Shown: piece after piece, positions 54,040-62,532 of the stretch
Position numbering within the stretch: position 1 is the stretch's first letter
How the letters are laid out: every line of letters begins with the position of its first letter
Assembly: GCA_027494055.1 (NCBI GenBank)
Contig: JAOSJO010000026.1
Coordinates: forward strand, 129,094 to 193,093
Direction: 5' to 3'
Length of the DNA stretch: 64,000 nt
From: Anaerolineae bacterium
Lineage (GTDB): Bacteria > Chloroflexota > Anaerolineae > Aggregatilineales > JAFGMM01
Made by a program: the position numbers and the translations under genes
The notes under the pieces: model-generated
What the model saw: only the letters and a program-made list of their open reading frames with translations
The model's database searches: none
What the model was told of the DNA's origin: nothing

Positions 54040-56873
54040 ATGGCACCTGAGATCCGCCTGAGTCGAAACCGGGCCGCGCGGCGCGTCGCCCTGGCGGCGA
54101 TGGCGCTTGTGCTCCTGGCGGCGGCAGGGCTGCGGCTGGCCGGCCTCCCCGACCCACCGCCGGGCCTGCACTATGACGAGGCCGCCAACATCATCATGGC
54201 GCGCGAGATCGCCTACCGGGGCGCGCTGCCGGTGCATATCGACGCCTTCGAGGGGCGGGAGGTAGTCTACTTCTACCTCTCCGCGCTGGCGATACGCCTG
54301 CTCGGCGACGGCGAGTTCGCGCTGCGGCTGGCGGCGGCCTTCTGCGGCGTCGTGGCCGTGGCTGCGACCTACCCGGCGGCGCGCCACTGGTTCAGGAGCC
54401 GGGCGGTCGGCGCGCTGGCGGCGGCGCTGCTGGCGGTGTCACTGTGGAACGTGATCCACAGCCGGCTCGCGCTGGAGAGCATCACCGTCGCGACCGTCCA
54501 GGCGGCGGCGCTGGCGCTCTGGGGGGTGGGCGCTGCGGCGCGCGCGCTGGGGGCGGCTGATGGCGGCGGCGGGGGCCGCCGCCGGCCTGGCAATGTACAC
54601 CTACTACTCCGCGCGCGCCTTCCCGCTGGTGATCGCGGCGGGCTGGGCCGTCCTGCTCCTCGTCGCGGACGACCGGCGGCTGCGCCTGCGCCAGCTTGCC
54701 GTCTTCGGCGTGGCGGCCCTGCTCGTGATCACGCCGCTGGTCGCGTACTTCGTGGCGCACCCTGACGAGGCGCTGGGGCGCATCGGGCAGCTTGGCCCCT
54801 GGGGAACCGTCGGCGAGGCGCCGCTGTCGTTCGCCGAGTCGGCGCTGCGGACGGCGGGCATGTTCTTCGTCAAGGGCGACCCGCAGATACGCTGGAACCT
54901 CCCGGACCGCCCCATCTTCGACCCGGTTGCCGGCGCGCTGATGGTGGCCGGGCTGGCGGTGAGCGCGTGGCGGCTGGCGCGGCGCGGCGACCCGGTTGCG
55001 CGCACGGGGTACGCGCTCCTGATTGCGAACCTCATCGTGATGTCGATCCCGTCGGCGCTGGCGGTGCGCGGCCTGCCGCCGAGCTTCGTGCGCAGCGTGG
55101 GGCTGATCCCGCTGCTGTTCGTGCTGCCGGCAATCGGCGCGGAGGCGGTGGCGCGGGCGCTGCCGGCGCGGTGGCGTCGGCCGGCGCTGTGGGGCGCGGT
55201 CGCTGCGGTGATCGTGGCCGGCGGGCTGCATACCCGTTACCTGTACTTCGACATGTGGGGGCCGCGGGCCGACCTCTACTTCGTGCTTGAGGGCGACCTT
55301 GAAGCCGCCGGCCACTGGCTCAACGAGGCCGCGCTGCCCGATGAAGCGCTCTTCGTCGCGTCGAAGTTCTACCAGCACCCGACGATGGCGGCAACGGCGG
55401 ACGACTACGACCGGGTGCGCTGGCTCATGGCGCGGGACGTGCTCATCCTGCCGGCGGCGGACCAGGCCGCGCGCTACGTCTTCCCGCGCTCCGCGCCGCC
55501 TGGCGACTGGGCCGTGCTGCTTGAGCCTGACCGCCTGGCCGACCTGCCGCGCGCGCCAGACGGGCACGCTGCCTTCGAGGCGTTCCGCTTCGCGGCGGGC
55601 GACGCACCCGCGCCGGCGCCGACTTTCCCGCTTGAGGCGTACTTCGGCGGCGTGGCGGCGCTGCGCGGCGCTGACGTGTACCCGTCCGCGCGCGACTATG
55701 CCGAGGCGACGCTGTACTGGGAAGTGCTCGCCGCGCCCGCGCGCGACATGCGGCTGACGCTGGACCTGCGCGATGCGTGGGGCCTGCCCTGGGCGAAGGA
55801 TCACGTGTTCGTCGGCGACGCGACCACGTGGCAGCCGGGCGAGTGGGTCATCACGCGCGTGCATGTGCGCGTGCCGCCGGGGACGCCGCCGCTGGACAAC
55901 TACGTCCTGCGCGCCGGCTGGGTCGAGGCGGAGACGGGCGCGCTGATTCCGGCGCTCGACGCGCAGGGGCGGTACGTGAGCACGGCGGCGGCGGTGCCGG
56001 GCGTGTCGGTGGGCCGGCCCCACGCCGCCCCGGACCAGCTTCCCATCCAGGCCAGCCAGCCGGTTCAGGCCGCCGAGGGCGTGCGGCTCCTGGGGTGGAA
56101 CCGCGAAACCCTGTCGGCGCGGCCCGGCGACTCCGGTGTTCCTCACGCTCTACTGGGAGGCGGACGCGACCACGGTGCACGGCGACGTGTTCGTGCGCGT
56201 CCACGCGGTGGACGCTGAGGGCGCGGGCCGGCTCCTGTGGGAGGGCGCCCCGGTGCACGACACGTACCCGGCGCGCGTGTGGCTGCCCAACGAGATCGTG
56301 GCGGATCGCTACGCCGGCGCGCTGCCGCACGACATGCCGCCGGGCGAGTACGCGCTGAGGTTGCGCATCAACGACCAGGACGGCGGCGGTGTCGCGGTGG
56401 ACCTGGGGCCGCTGACCGTCGAGGCGGTGGCGCGCACGTTCACCGCGCCGCCGTTCGATGAGCGCGTCGATGCGCTGTTCGGCAGCGCCACGTCGCGTGG
56501 CGACGCGATCAGGCTGCTGGGCGTCACGATTGACCCGCGCACGGCGCAGCCCGGCGCGGTCGTCAACGTCGAGCTGGTGTGGCAGGCGGAGGCCGAGATC
56601 GAGCAGAGCTACACCGTGTTTGTGCACCTCTACAACCCGGATGGCACGATCCGCACCCAGCAGGATCACCCGCCCGTGGATGGCGCGTATCCCACCAACC
56701 TGTGGGCGCCGGGCGAGGTGGTGGTTGACCGCTACGCGCTCGCACTGCCGCCCGACACGCCGCCGGGCGCGTATGCGCTCGGCGTGGGATTCTATCTTCA
56801 GGAGGGGGGCGCGCGCCTGCCGGTGGGGGACACGGACTGGCTGGACCTGGGGACGGTCCTCGTTGCGGAGTAG
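54040..56873 (+). CDS. GT39-like membrane glycosyltransferase with C-terminal beta repeats (two frameshifts)
   Basis: About 943 residues. The membrane half has a helix LVLLAAAGLRLAGLPDPPPG, then LHYDEAANIIMAREI, whose Asp-Glu is the metal/catalytic site of the GT39/ArnT-like fold, and about ten helices. The second half is soluble with at least two beta repeats sharing VRLLGW..., P.D.YP/YPTNLWAPGEVVVDRYALALPPDTPPGAYAL, and a weaker third copy before them. One extra G near 54548 (GGGGGCGG) and one extra base near 56128 split it. It would transfer sugars from a polyprenyl carrier on the outer side of the membrane. Acceptor unknown. Confidence 0.75.
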
Positions 56874-57174
56874 CGCGGGCGACCGGGCGCGCGTCCACAC
56901 AGGCAGAGAAGAACTGCACCGTGAACAACGCGAACTTGCCTATGAGGAAACTGCCGGCCCTCCATGTGGTGCGGAAGTTCATAAATACATTTGTTATTAT
57001 TCATGTAATTCGTGTTATCCGTGGTCAACTTCTTGCTTGCCCATGCGATACGAGGGTGACGCAGGCAATCAGCAGGCTCTCAATACTGTAAAGGAATGCT
57101 TTAAGCCTGTATAATATTTATTCACCAGGGGGCGGGTTGTCAGCGCGCACGCGCGCACGTAATGGAGTGAGGGT
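56874..57174. other. Intergenic region before the response regulator
   Basis: 301 bases without a gene. From about 56980 to 57125 it is clearly richer in A/T than its surroundings and contains TATAAT at 57110-57115. I see no repeat or RNA structure that I would name. Confidence 0.5.
57110..57115 (+). promoter_or_regulatory. -10 element of the response regulator gene
   Basis: TATAAT preceded by TG, 60 bases before the GTG at 57175. -35 not evident. Confidence 0.4.
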
Positions 57175-57852
57175 GTGAGGCGTTTCTATCTCAATACAGC
57201 GTTGCCTGCGTCTCAACTGCCCCATGCCCGCGAGCGGCTGCGCCATCTGCAGATCGATCACCGCTATGGCGTTGAGGAACGCCTGGGACTGGTGGCCGTG
57301 ATGCTGGCCGGCGGGCAGCTCTTTGATGCACTGAGCGAGGCCGAGGCGGCGCAGAAGGTGCTCCGGCGCGCTGCCCCCGACCTGTTTAGCGAGACGGCGG
57401 TGGCGTTTGTCGAGGTTGGGGCGGGCGCGCGCGCGCCGCAGCAGCCCGCAACCGAGCAGCAACCGATCACGCCCCTGACCGAGACCAAGACGGTTGTCTC
57501 CGCCGAGGATGACCTGGTTGTCTCCCAGTTGATCGAGCACACGCTGCGCGCGATGGGCGTCAACATCGTCACCGTGCACAGCGGGCGCGCGGCGCTGGAG
57601 ATCATCGAGGACCTTGAACCAGACCTGGTCATCATCGACCTGATGATGCCGGACATGCACGGCTGGGAAGTGGTACAGCGCATGAAGGCCAACGAGGTCC
57701 TGCAGGAGATTCCGGTCATCATCCTGACGGCGCTCGGCGGGGATCAGGACCGGGTGTTTGCCCTCACAGTCGCGGAGGTGGACGACTTCATCGAGAAGCC
57801 CGTCTCCACCGAGACGCTGCGCCAGCGTGTGTGGGCGGTGCTCAACCGCTAG
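57175..57852 (+). CDS. Response regulator with an unknown N-terminal domain and C-terminal receiver
   Basis: 225 residues from a GTG with GGAGTGA before it. Residues 1-85 (RRFYLNTALPASQLPHARERLRHLQIDHRYGVEERLGLVAVMLAGGQ) match no family I know. A Gln/Pro linker leads to a receiver domain: VVSAEDDLVVSQLIEHTL (acidic pair), VIIDLMMPDMHGWEV (phosphorylated Asp), VIILTALGG (Thr), FIEKP (Lys). All five receiver residues are present, so it should be phosphorylated. No kinase gene or DNA-binding domain is seen, so output may be by protein contact. It ends 21 bases before the convergent polA. Confidence 0.8.
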   Translation: MRRFYLNTALPASQLPHARERLRHLQIDHRYGVEERLGLVAVMLAGGQLFDALSEAEAAQKVLRRAAPDLFSETAVAFVEVGAGARAPQQPATEQQPITPLTETKTVVSAEDDLVVSQLIEHTLRAMGVNIVTVHSGRAALEIIEDLEPDLVIIDLMMPDMHGWEVVQRMKANEVLQEIPVIILTALGGDQDRVFALTVAEVDDFIEKPVSTETLRQRVWAVLNR

Positions 57853-57873
57853 CGGCGCTCACCCCACGGGCGA

Positions 57874-60663
57874 TTACTCGAACCAGTTTGGCCCCGCGTT
57901 GGCGTCCACTTTCAACGGGACGGTCAGGTCGGTATAGGCGCTTTCCATGACCGTGCGCACGAGCGCGGCGGTCTCCTCAAGCTCTTCCTCCGGCGCCTCA
58001 AGCACCAGCGCGTCATGGACCTGCAGGATCATCCGCCCCTGGAGGCCTTTGGCGCGCAATTCATGGTGCAGGTCGATCATCGCAATCTTGATGATGTCGG
58101 CGGCGGTGCCCTGGATCGGCATGTTGATCGCCTCGCGCTCGGCGCGCTGCCGGGCGACCACGCTGGCGCGCTGCTGGTCGCGCGCGTCGGTCTGCAGCAC
58201 CGGGAAGTAGCGCCGTCGGCCCATCAGCGTCTCGACGTAGCCTTGCTTTTTCGCCTTCGAAATGGTGCTATCGAGGTAGCCTTTGACGTTCGGGAAGCCG
58301 CCGAAGTACGCCTTGACGAAGCGCTCGGCCTCGCTCACTGAAAGGTCGGTCTCGCGCGCCAGTCGGAAGGGCGTCATGCCGTAGATCAGGCCAAAGTTCA
58401 CGCGCTTGGCGAAGTTGCGGTCGCGCTTTGTCACCTGGTTCATCGGCTTGTCGTAGATAACGGCGGCGGTCGCGGCGTGGATGTCGAAACCCTGTTGGAA
58501 GGCGTGCTTGAGGCCGGGGTCGTCGCTCATGTGCGCCAGGATGCGCAGCTCGACCTGCGAGTAGTCGCACTCCAGGAGCGTCCACCCCGGCTGGGCGATG
58601 AACGCCTTGCGCACCTGCGCGCCGGTCTCAGTGCGGATGGGGATGTTCTGGAGGTTGGGGTCGCTGGAACTGATGCGCCCGGTGACGGTTCCGGTCTGGT
58701 TGAACGAGGTGTGGACGCGCCCGGTTTCGGGGTTCACGAGCTGCGGCAGGGCATCGACGTAGGTGCCCTTGAGCTTGGAAAGCTCGCGGTGTTCCAGGAT
58801 GAGGCCCAGGATTTCGTGGTGGCCCTCCTCGCTCTTCTGCAGCGAGTCCAGCACGTCGGACGCGGTGGAGAAGTGGCCGCTCGACGTTTTGCGCACGCCG
58901 GCGGCCGGCAGCCCCAGCTTGCCGAACAGCGCATCGCTGAGCTGCTGCGTCGAGTTGACGTTGAAGTCGTAGCCCACGATGGCGTAGATTTCCCGTTCCA
59001 GCTTTTCCAGCGCCGTGCCGAGTTCGGCGCTCAGGCCGGCGAGGAAATCGGTGTCGAGGAGCACGCCGTGCGTTTCCATGTCGGCAAGGACCGGGATCAG
59101 CGGCATTTCCAGGTTGACCATCAGGTCCCACGCCTTCTTTTCGTGCAGGTCGGGCGTGAGGACGTCCACCAGCCGGTGGGTCATGTCCACGTCGGCAGCG
59201 GCGTAGGTCGCCGCGTGGGCAACCGGGACCTCGGCCATCGTGATCTGGTTGCGCCCTGAACCGATCAGCCTGTCAATCGGCGTCATCTCGACGTTGAGCA
59301 CGGCCCACGCCAGGTTCTTCAGCCCCAGGTTGCGGCTCGACGGGTCGCGCAGCCACTCGGCCACCATCGTGTCGAAGGCAATGGGGGCGATGTCCAGCCC
59401 GTGGCGGCGCAGCACCACATAATCGTACTTGATGTTGTGCCCATACTTGGGGATTTCCGGGTCCGTCATCGGCGGGCGCAGCGCGTCCATGACCTGCGCC
59501 AGCGGGAGTTGGGCATCGTCGGTCTTGTGCCCAACGGGGATGTAATAGCCCTCGCCCTCGTCGGGCGTGATGGCGATGCCGACCAGCGCGGCGGCCATCT
59601 GGTCCGTGCTGGTGCTCTCCACATCGACCGTGATCGCCTTCGCGGCCTCCAGTTTCTTGACCAGCGCGGCGAGCTTCTCTTCCGTGTCCACGACCGTGAC
59701 CTGCGTCGGCCCTTCAGGGGGCGGTTCGCGTTCGGCGGCGGGCGTCGGCGCGGCTTCGGGCGCAAAAAGCGCAAGCTGCTCGCCCACCGGCTCGGCCTGC
59801 TTCGGCAGCCGGTCGATCAGCGAGCGGAACTCCAACTGGCGGAAGAGTTCGGCCACCGGCTCGCGGTCGTAGTCCTCCGCGACGCACTTCGCGAGGTCCA
59901 GTGTGATGGGCGCGTCGCGCCGGATGGTCGCCAGCTGCTTGCTCAGGTAGGCGTCGTCGCGGCCCTCCTCAAGTTTCGTCTTCAGCGCCCCTTTGATCTC
60001 GTCGATGTGCGCATAGACGTCGTCGAGCGACCCGTACTCCTGCAACAGCTTGGTCGCGCCCTTCTCGCCGATCCCGAAGACGCCGGGGATGTTGTCGCTC
60101 TTGTCGCCGATGAAGCCCTTGAGGTCCACAAGCTGTGGTGGTTCGAGGCCGTACTCCTCGCGGAAGCGCGCCAGGTCGTAGAGGCGGATGTCGCTGAGCT
60201 GGCGGCCCGGCAGTTGCACCGTCGTGCGTTCGGTGACGAGTTGCAGCAGGTCGCGGTCGCCGGTGAGGATGCGCACGTCCACGCCTTTCGCCTCGGCCTG
60301 CGGCGCGATGGTGCCGATGATGTCGTCCGCCTCCCAGCCGGGGAGTTCGAGCGTCGGCACGTTGAACGCCTCTAGCAGCTTGTGGATGCGCTCGACCTGC
60401 GGCTTGAGGTCGTCGGGCGATTTCTCGCGCGTGCCCTTGTAGTCCGGGAAGACCTCGTCGCGCCCGCTCATCCCGGCGTCGAAAGCGACGGCCAGGTACT
60501 TTGGCTTCTGGTCAACCAGGATGTCGAGCAAGAGGCGCGTGAAGCCGAAGCTGGCGTTGGTCGCTTCGCCCTCGCGGGTGGTGAAACTTTCGACGGGCAG
60601 CGCATAGTACATGCGGTAGGCGAGCGCGTGCCCATCGATGAGGACCAGTTCGTCTTTTGGCAT
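57874..60663 (-). CDS. polA: DNA polymerase I
   Basis: 929 residues, full length. The 5'-3' exonuclease has LVLIDGHALAYRMYYAL, WEADDIIGT and DLKGFIGDKSDNIPGV. The 3'-5' exonuclease-like part keeps acidic residues (ITVDVESTSTDQM, AFDTMVAEWLRDPSS, ADVDMTHRL), so proofreading may be active. The polymerase domain has TGRISSSDPNLQNIPIRTE, LLECDYSQVELRILAHMS (motif A), RNFAKRVNFGLIYGM (motif B) and LQVHDALVLEAPEEE (motif C). It works in repair and Okazaki fragment processing. It is divergent from rsmH. Confidence 0.97.
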   Translation of the reverse strand: MPKDELVLIDGHALAYRMYYALPVESFTTREGEATNASFGFTRLLLDILVDQKPKYLAVAFDAGMSGRDEVFPDYKGTREKSPDDLKPQVERIHKLLEAFNVPTLELPGWEADDIIGTIAPQAEAKGVDVRILTGDRDLLQLVTERTTVQLPGRQLSDIRLYDLARFREEYGLEPPQLVDLKGFIGDKSDNIPGVFGIGEKGATKLLQEYGSLDDVYAHIDEIKGALKTKLEEGRDDAYLSKQLATIRRDAPITLDLAKCVAEDYDREPVAELFRQLEFRSLIDRLPKQAEPVGEQLALFAPEAAPTPAAEREPPPEGPTQVTVVDTEEKLAALVKKLEAAKAITVDVESTSTDQMAAALVGIAITPDEGEGYYIPVGHKTDDAQLPLAQVMDALRPPMTDPEIPKYGHNIKYDYVVLRRHGLDIAPIAFDTMVAEWLRDPSSRNLGLKNLAWAVLNVEMTPIDRLIGSGRNQITMAEVPVAHAATYAAADVDMTHRLVDVLTPDLHEKKAWDLMVNLEMPLIPVLADMETHGVLLDTDFLAGLSAELGTALEKLEREIYAIVGYDFNVNSTQQLSDALFGKLGLPAAGVRKTSSGHFSTASDVLDSLQKSEEGHHEILGLILEHRELSKLKGTYVDALPQLVNPETGRVHTSFNQTGTVTGRISSSDPNLQNIPIRTETGAQVRKAFIAQPGWTLLECDYSQVELRILAHMSDDPGLKHAFQQGFDIHAATAAVIYDKPMNQVTKRDRNFAKRVNFGLIYGMTPFRLARETDLSVSEAERFVKAYFGGFPNVKGYLDSTISKAKKQGYVETLMGRRRYFPVLQTDARDQQRASVVARQRAEREAINMPIQGTAADIIKIAMIDLHHELRAKGLQGRMILQVHDALVLEAPEEELEETAALVRTVMESAYTDLTVPLKVDANAGPNWFE

Positions 60664-60696
60664 GGCGGCAACCCCGGCACTCCTATTCGAGCAAAT

Positions 60697-60716
60697 GTGC
60701 TAAAAGTATATAGCAC
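60697..60716. promoter_or_regulatory. Dyad over the polA promoter
   Basis: GTGCTA (60697-60702) and TAGCAC (60711-60716) are inverted around 8 bases. The minus-strand -10 TATACT (60711-60706) of polA lies within it. A regulator or only a chance palindrome. Confidence 0.35.
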
Positions 60717-60733
60717 GGCGGGCGCAGGCGCTA

Positions 60734-60739
60734 TATACT
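60734..60739 (+). promoter_or_regulatory. -10 element of rsmH, leaderless start
   Basis: TATACT at 60734-60739 places the start of transcription at 60746-60747, where the ATG begins. Confidence 0.5.
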
Positions 60740-60746
60740 CCCCTAC

Positions 60747-61727
60747 ATGGATTCAGATGCGCCACACGCCCCCTGTCGGGAGCACCCCGGAAGCTTCAAG
60801 CTCCTGGGTGCTGAAACGCCGCACCGCCCCGTGCTCTTTGACGAAGCCCTCCGCCTGCTCGACCCCCAACCCGGCGGCGGGTACATCGACGGGACAGTGG
60901 GCGCGGGCGGGCACGCGGCGGGCATCCTGGAGGCGAGCGCACCCCACGGCCGGCTACTCGGCCTCGACGCCGACGCCGAGACGCTGGCGCTGGCGCGCGA
61001 ACGGCTCGCCGCCTTTGGCGCGCGCGTCACGCTGGTTCACGCCAACTTCGCGCGCATGGGGGAGGTCGCGCGGTCGCACGGCTTCGACCCGGTGGCCGGA
61101 GTGCTGCTGGATTTGGGCCTGTCGTCGATGGACGTGGACGACCCGGCGCGCGGCTTCTCGTTTCTGCGCGAGGGGCCACTCGACATGCGCTACGACCGCG
61201 CGCAGGGGCAGACCGCCGCCGACCTGGTGAACACGTTGAGTGAGGCGGCGCTGGCCGATTTGATCTACCGCTACGGCGAGGAGCGGCGCGCGCGGGGGGT
61301 CGCGCGGCGGATCGTGGCGCGCCGGCCCCTGCACACCACCATCGAGCTTGCGGCGGTCGTGGCAGAGGTGGTGAGGGGCCGGCCCGGCCTGCACCCCGCG
61401 ACGCGCACGTTTCAGGCGCTGCGCATGGCGGTCAACGACGAGTTGGGCGCGCTGGAGCAGGGCCTTGCCGCCGCCATCGATCTGCTCCAACCGGGGGACG
61501 TGGTGGCGGTGATCGCGTTTCACTCGCTGGAGGACCGGCTCGTTAAGCAGACCTTCCGCCGCGAGGCGCAGGACTGCATCTGCCCGCCGGGCCAGCCGGT
61601 GTGCACCTGCGGCCACCGCGCGGCGCTGGAAATCCTCACGCGCAAGCCGGTTGTCCCCGGCGCGGAGGAAATCGCCCGCAACCCGCGCAGCCGCAGCGCC
61701 AAACTCCGCGCCGCGCGCCGGATCTAG
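60747..61727 (+). CDS. rsmH: 16S rRNA (cytosine-N4)-methyltransferase RsmH
   Basis: 326 residues. HRPVLFDEALRLL, YIDGTVGAGGHAAGIL (SAM motif I), LLGLDADAETLALA, GVLLDLGLSSMDVDDPARGFSF and the end motif VAVIAFHSLEDRLVKQTF are RsmH/MraW landmarks. A Cys-rich loop CICPPGQPVCTCGH is longer than in many members. The first ~25 residues are extra. It methylates C1402 of 16S rRNA. The usual division-cell wall neighbours (mraZ, ftsL, ftsI) are absent here. Confidence 0.95.
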   Translation: MDSDAPHAPCREHPGSFKLLGAETPHRPVLFDEALRLLDPQPGGGYIDGTVGAGGHAAGILEASAPHGRLLGLDADAETLALARERLAAFGARVTLVHANFARMGEVARSHGFDPVAGVLLDLGLSSMDVDDPARGFSFLREGPLDMRYDRAQGQTAADLVNTLSEAALADLIYRYGEERRARGVARRIVARRPLHTTIELAAVVAEVVRGRPGLHPATRTFQALRMAVNDELGALEQGLAAAIDLLQPGDVVAVIAFHSLEDRLVKQTFRREAQDCICPPGQPVCTCGHRAALEILTRKPVVPGAEEIARNPRSRSAKLRAARRI

Positions 61728-62347
61728 TCACTGCTTATCCGACAGATGAACCAATTCGCATCCAACTTGTGAAGACAGTTAACCCAGTAGTGAGCGGCGT
61801 ACGCCGGTTCTGGAATTTGGTCTTGGTCTGCAATATAGGTGACATGAAGACCAGAATATCCTACCAAAGCTAGGACGCGGACACGTTCATCCCGATCACG
61901 AGCCACGAATATGCTTTCTTGTCCCGTCCAGGCTTGGGCCTCTGTTGGCAGGCTTAAAGACAAACAATCAGAGTGCCAAGAAGGACATTGGATATCTACC
62001 GCGTAGGAGACCAACGACTCGAAGGCTTCTCGATGGGCCTGGAAGTTGATTATGTCGCGGAGAAAAGCGATTTCATTGAAGTGAAACGCGCCTAGATAGA
62101 TCACTGTGACCAGGATGAGAATGTGCAGGGTTCTCACCGCCAGGGGTATACCATTCTTCTTGCGCGCGTAAAAATATACATTCCAAATCGTCAAGACGCA
62201 TAGCGCCCCAATGAGAAGAGGGCGGGCACACAAAAGCAAGAGGTTAGGGAGAACTGCCCAGGGTCTCAAGGCCCAGAAATACACGAAGGTGTATAGAAGA
62301 AGTAAAAGCGCAAGGCCGATTTCGACTAATACGCTCTTTTTTAGCAT
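61724..62347 (-). CDS. Low-GC orphan membrane protein
   Basis: 207 residues. Three or four hydrophobic helices fill the first ~110 residues (EIGLALLLLLYTFVYFWAL, LLIGALCVLTIWNVYFYA, ILILVTVIYLGAFHF), then a hydrophilic end with several Cys (DIQCPSWHSDCLSLS, WVNCLHKLDANWFICRISSD). Base composition is much closer to 50% GC than in the neighbours, with many A/T-ending codons. Its stop overlaps the convergent rsmH stop by four bases. No family known. A recent acquisition is likely. Confidence 0.65.
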   Translation of the reverse strand: MLKKSVLVEIGLALLLLLYTFVYFWALRPWAVLPNLLLLCARPLLIGALCVLTIWNVYFYARKKNGIPLAVRTLHILILVTVIYLGAFHFNEIAFLRDIINFQAHREAFESLVSYAVDIQCPSWHSDCLSLSLPTEAQAWTGQESIFVARDRDERVRVLALVGYSGLHVTYIADQDQIPEPAYAAHYWVNCLHKLDANWFICRISSD

Positions 62348-62382
62348 GTGTTCCTCAGTTGTGAGGTGACATTATCTCTCCT

Positions 62383-62391
62383 TGCTATACT
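62383..62391 (+). promoter_or_regulatory. Extended -10 promoter of the substrate-binding protein gene
   Basis: TGCTATACT with TG at 62383-62384 and TATACT at 62386-62391, about 140 bases before the ATG at 62533. Confidence 0.5.
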
Positions 62392-62532
62392 ACACGCGAA
62401 GAGCGGCTATTGCTTAAATACGTGTAGGGGATGCCGTTCCCGCCACTCGGTTGTCTTTGTCAGTCTGGTGGGGTATAAACCCCGCGTGAGCGCTCGACCC
62501 CCAAGAGACCCGGCATGAAGGGAAGGCCCAGT

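Noticed and set aside
60664..60746. Origin of replication between polA and rsmH
   Set aside because: The gap is 83 bases, has no DnaA-box cluster, and dnaA/dnaN are absent.
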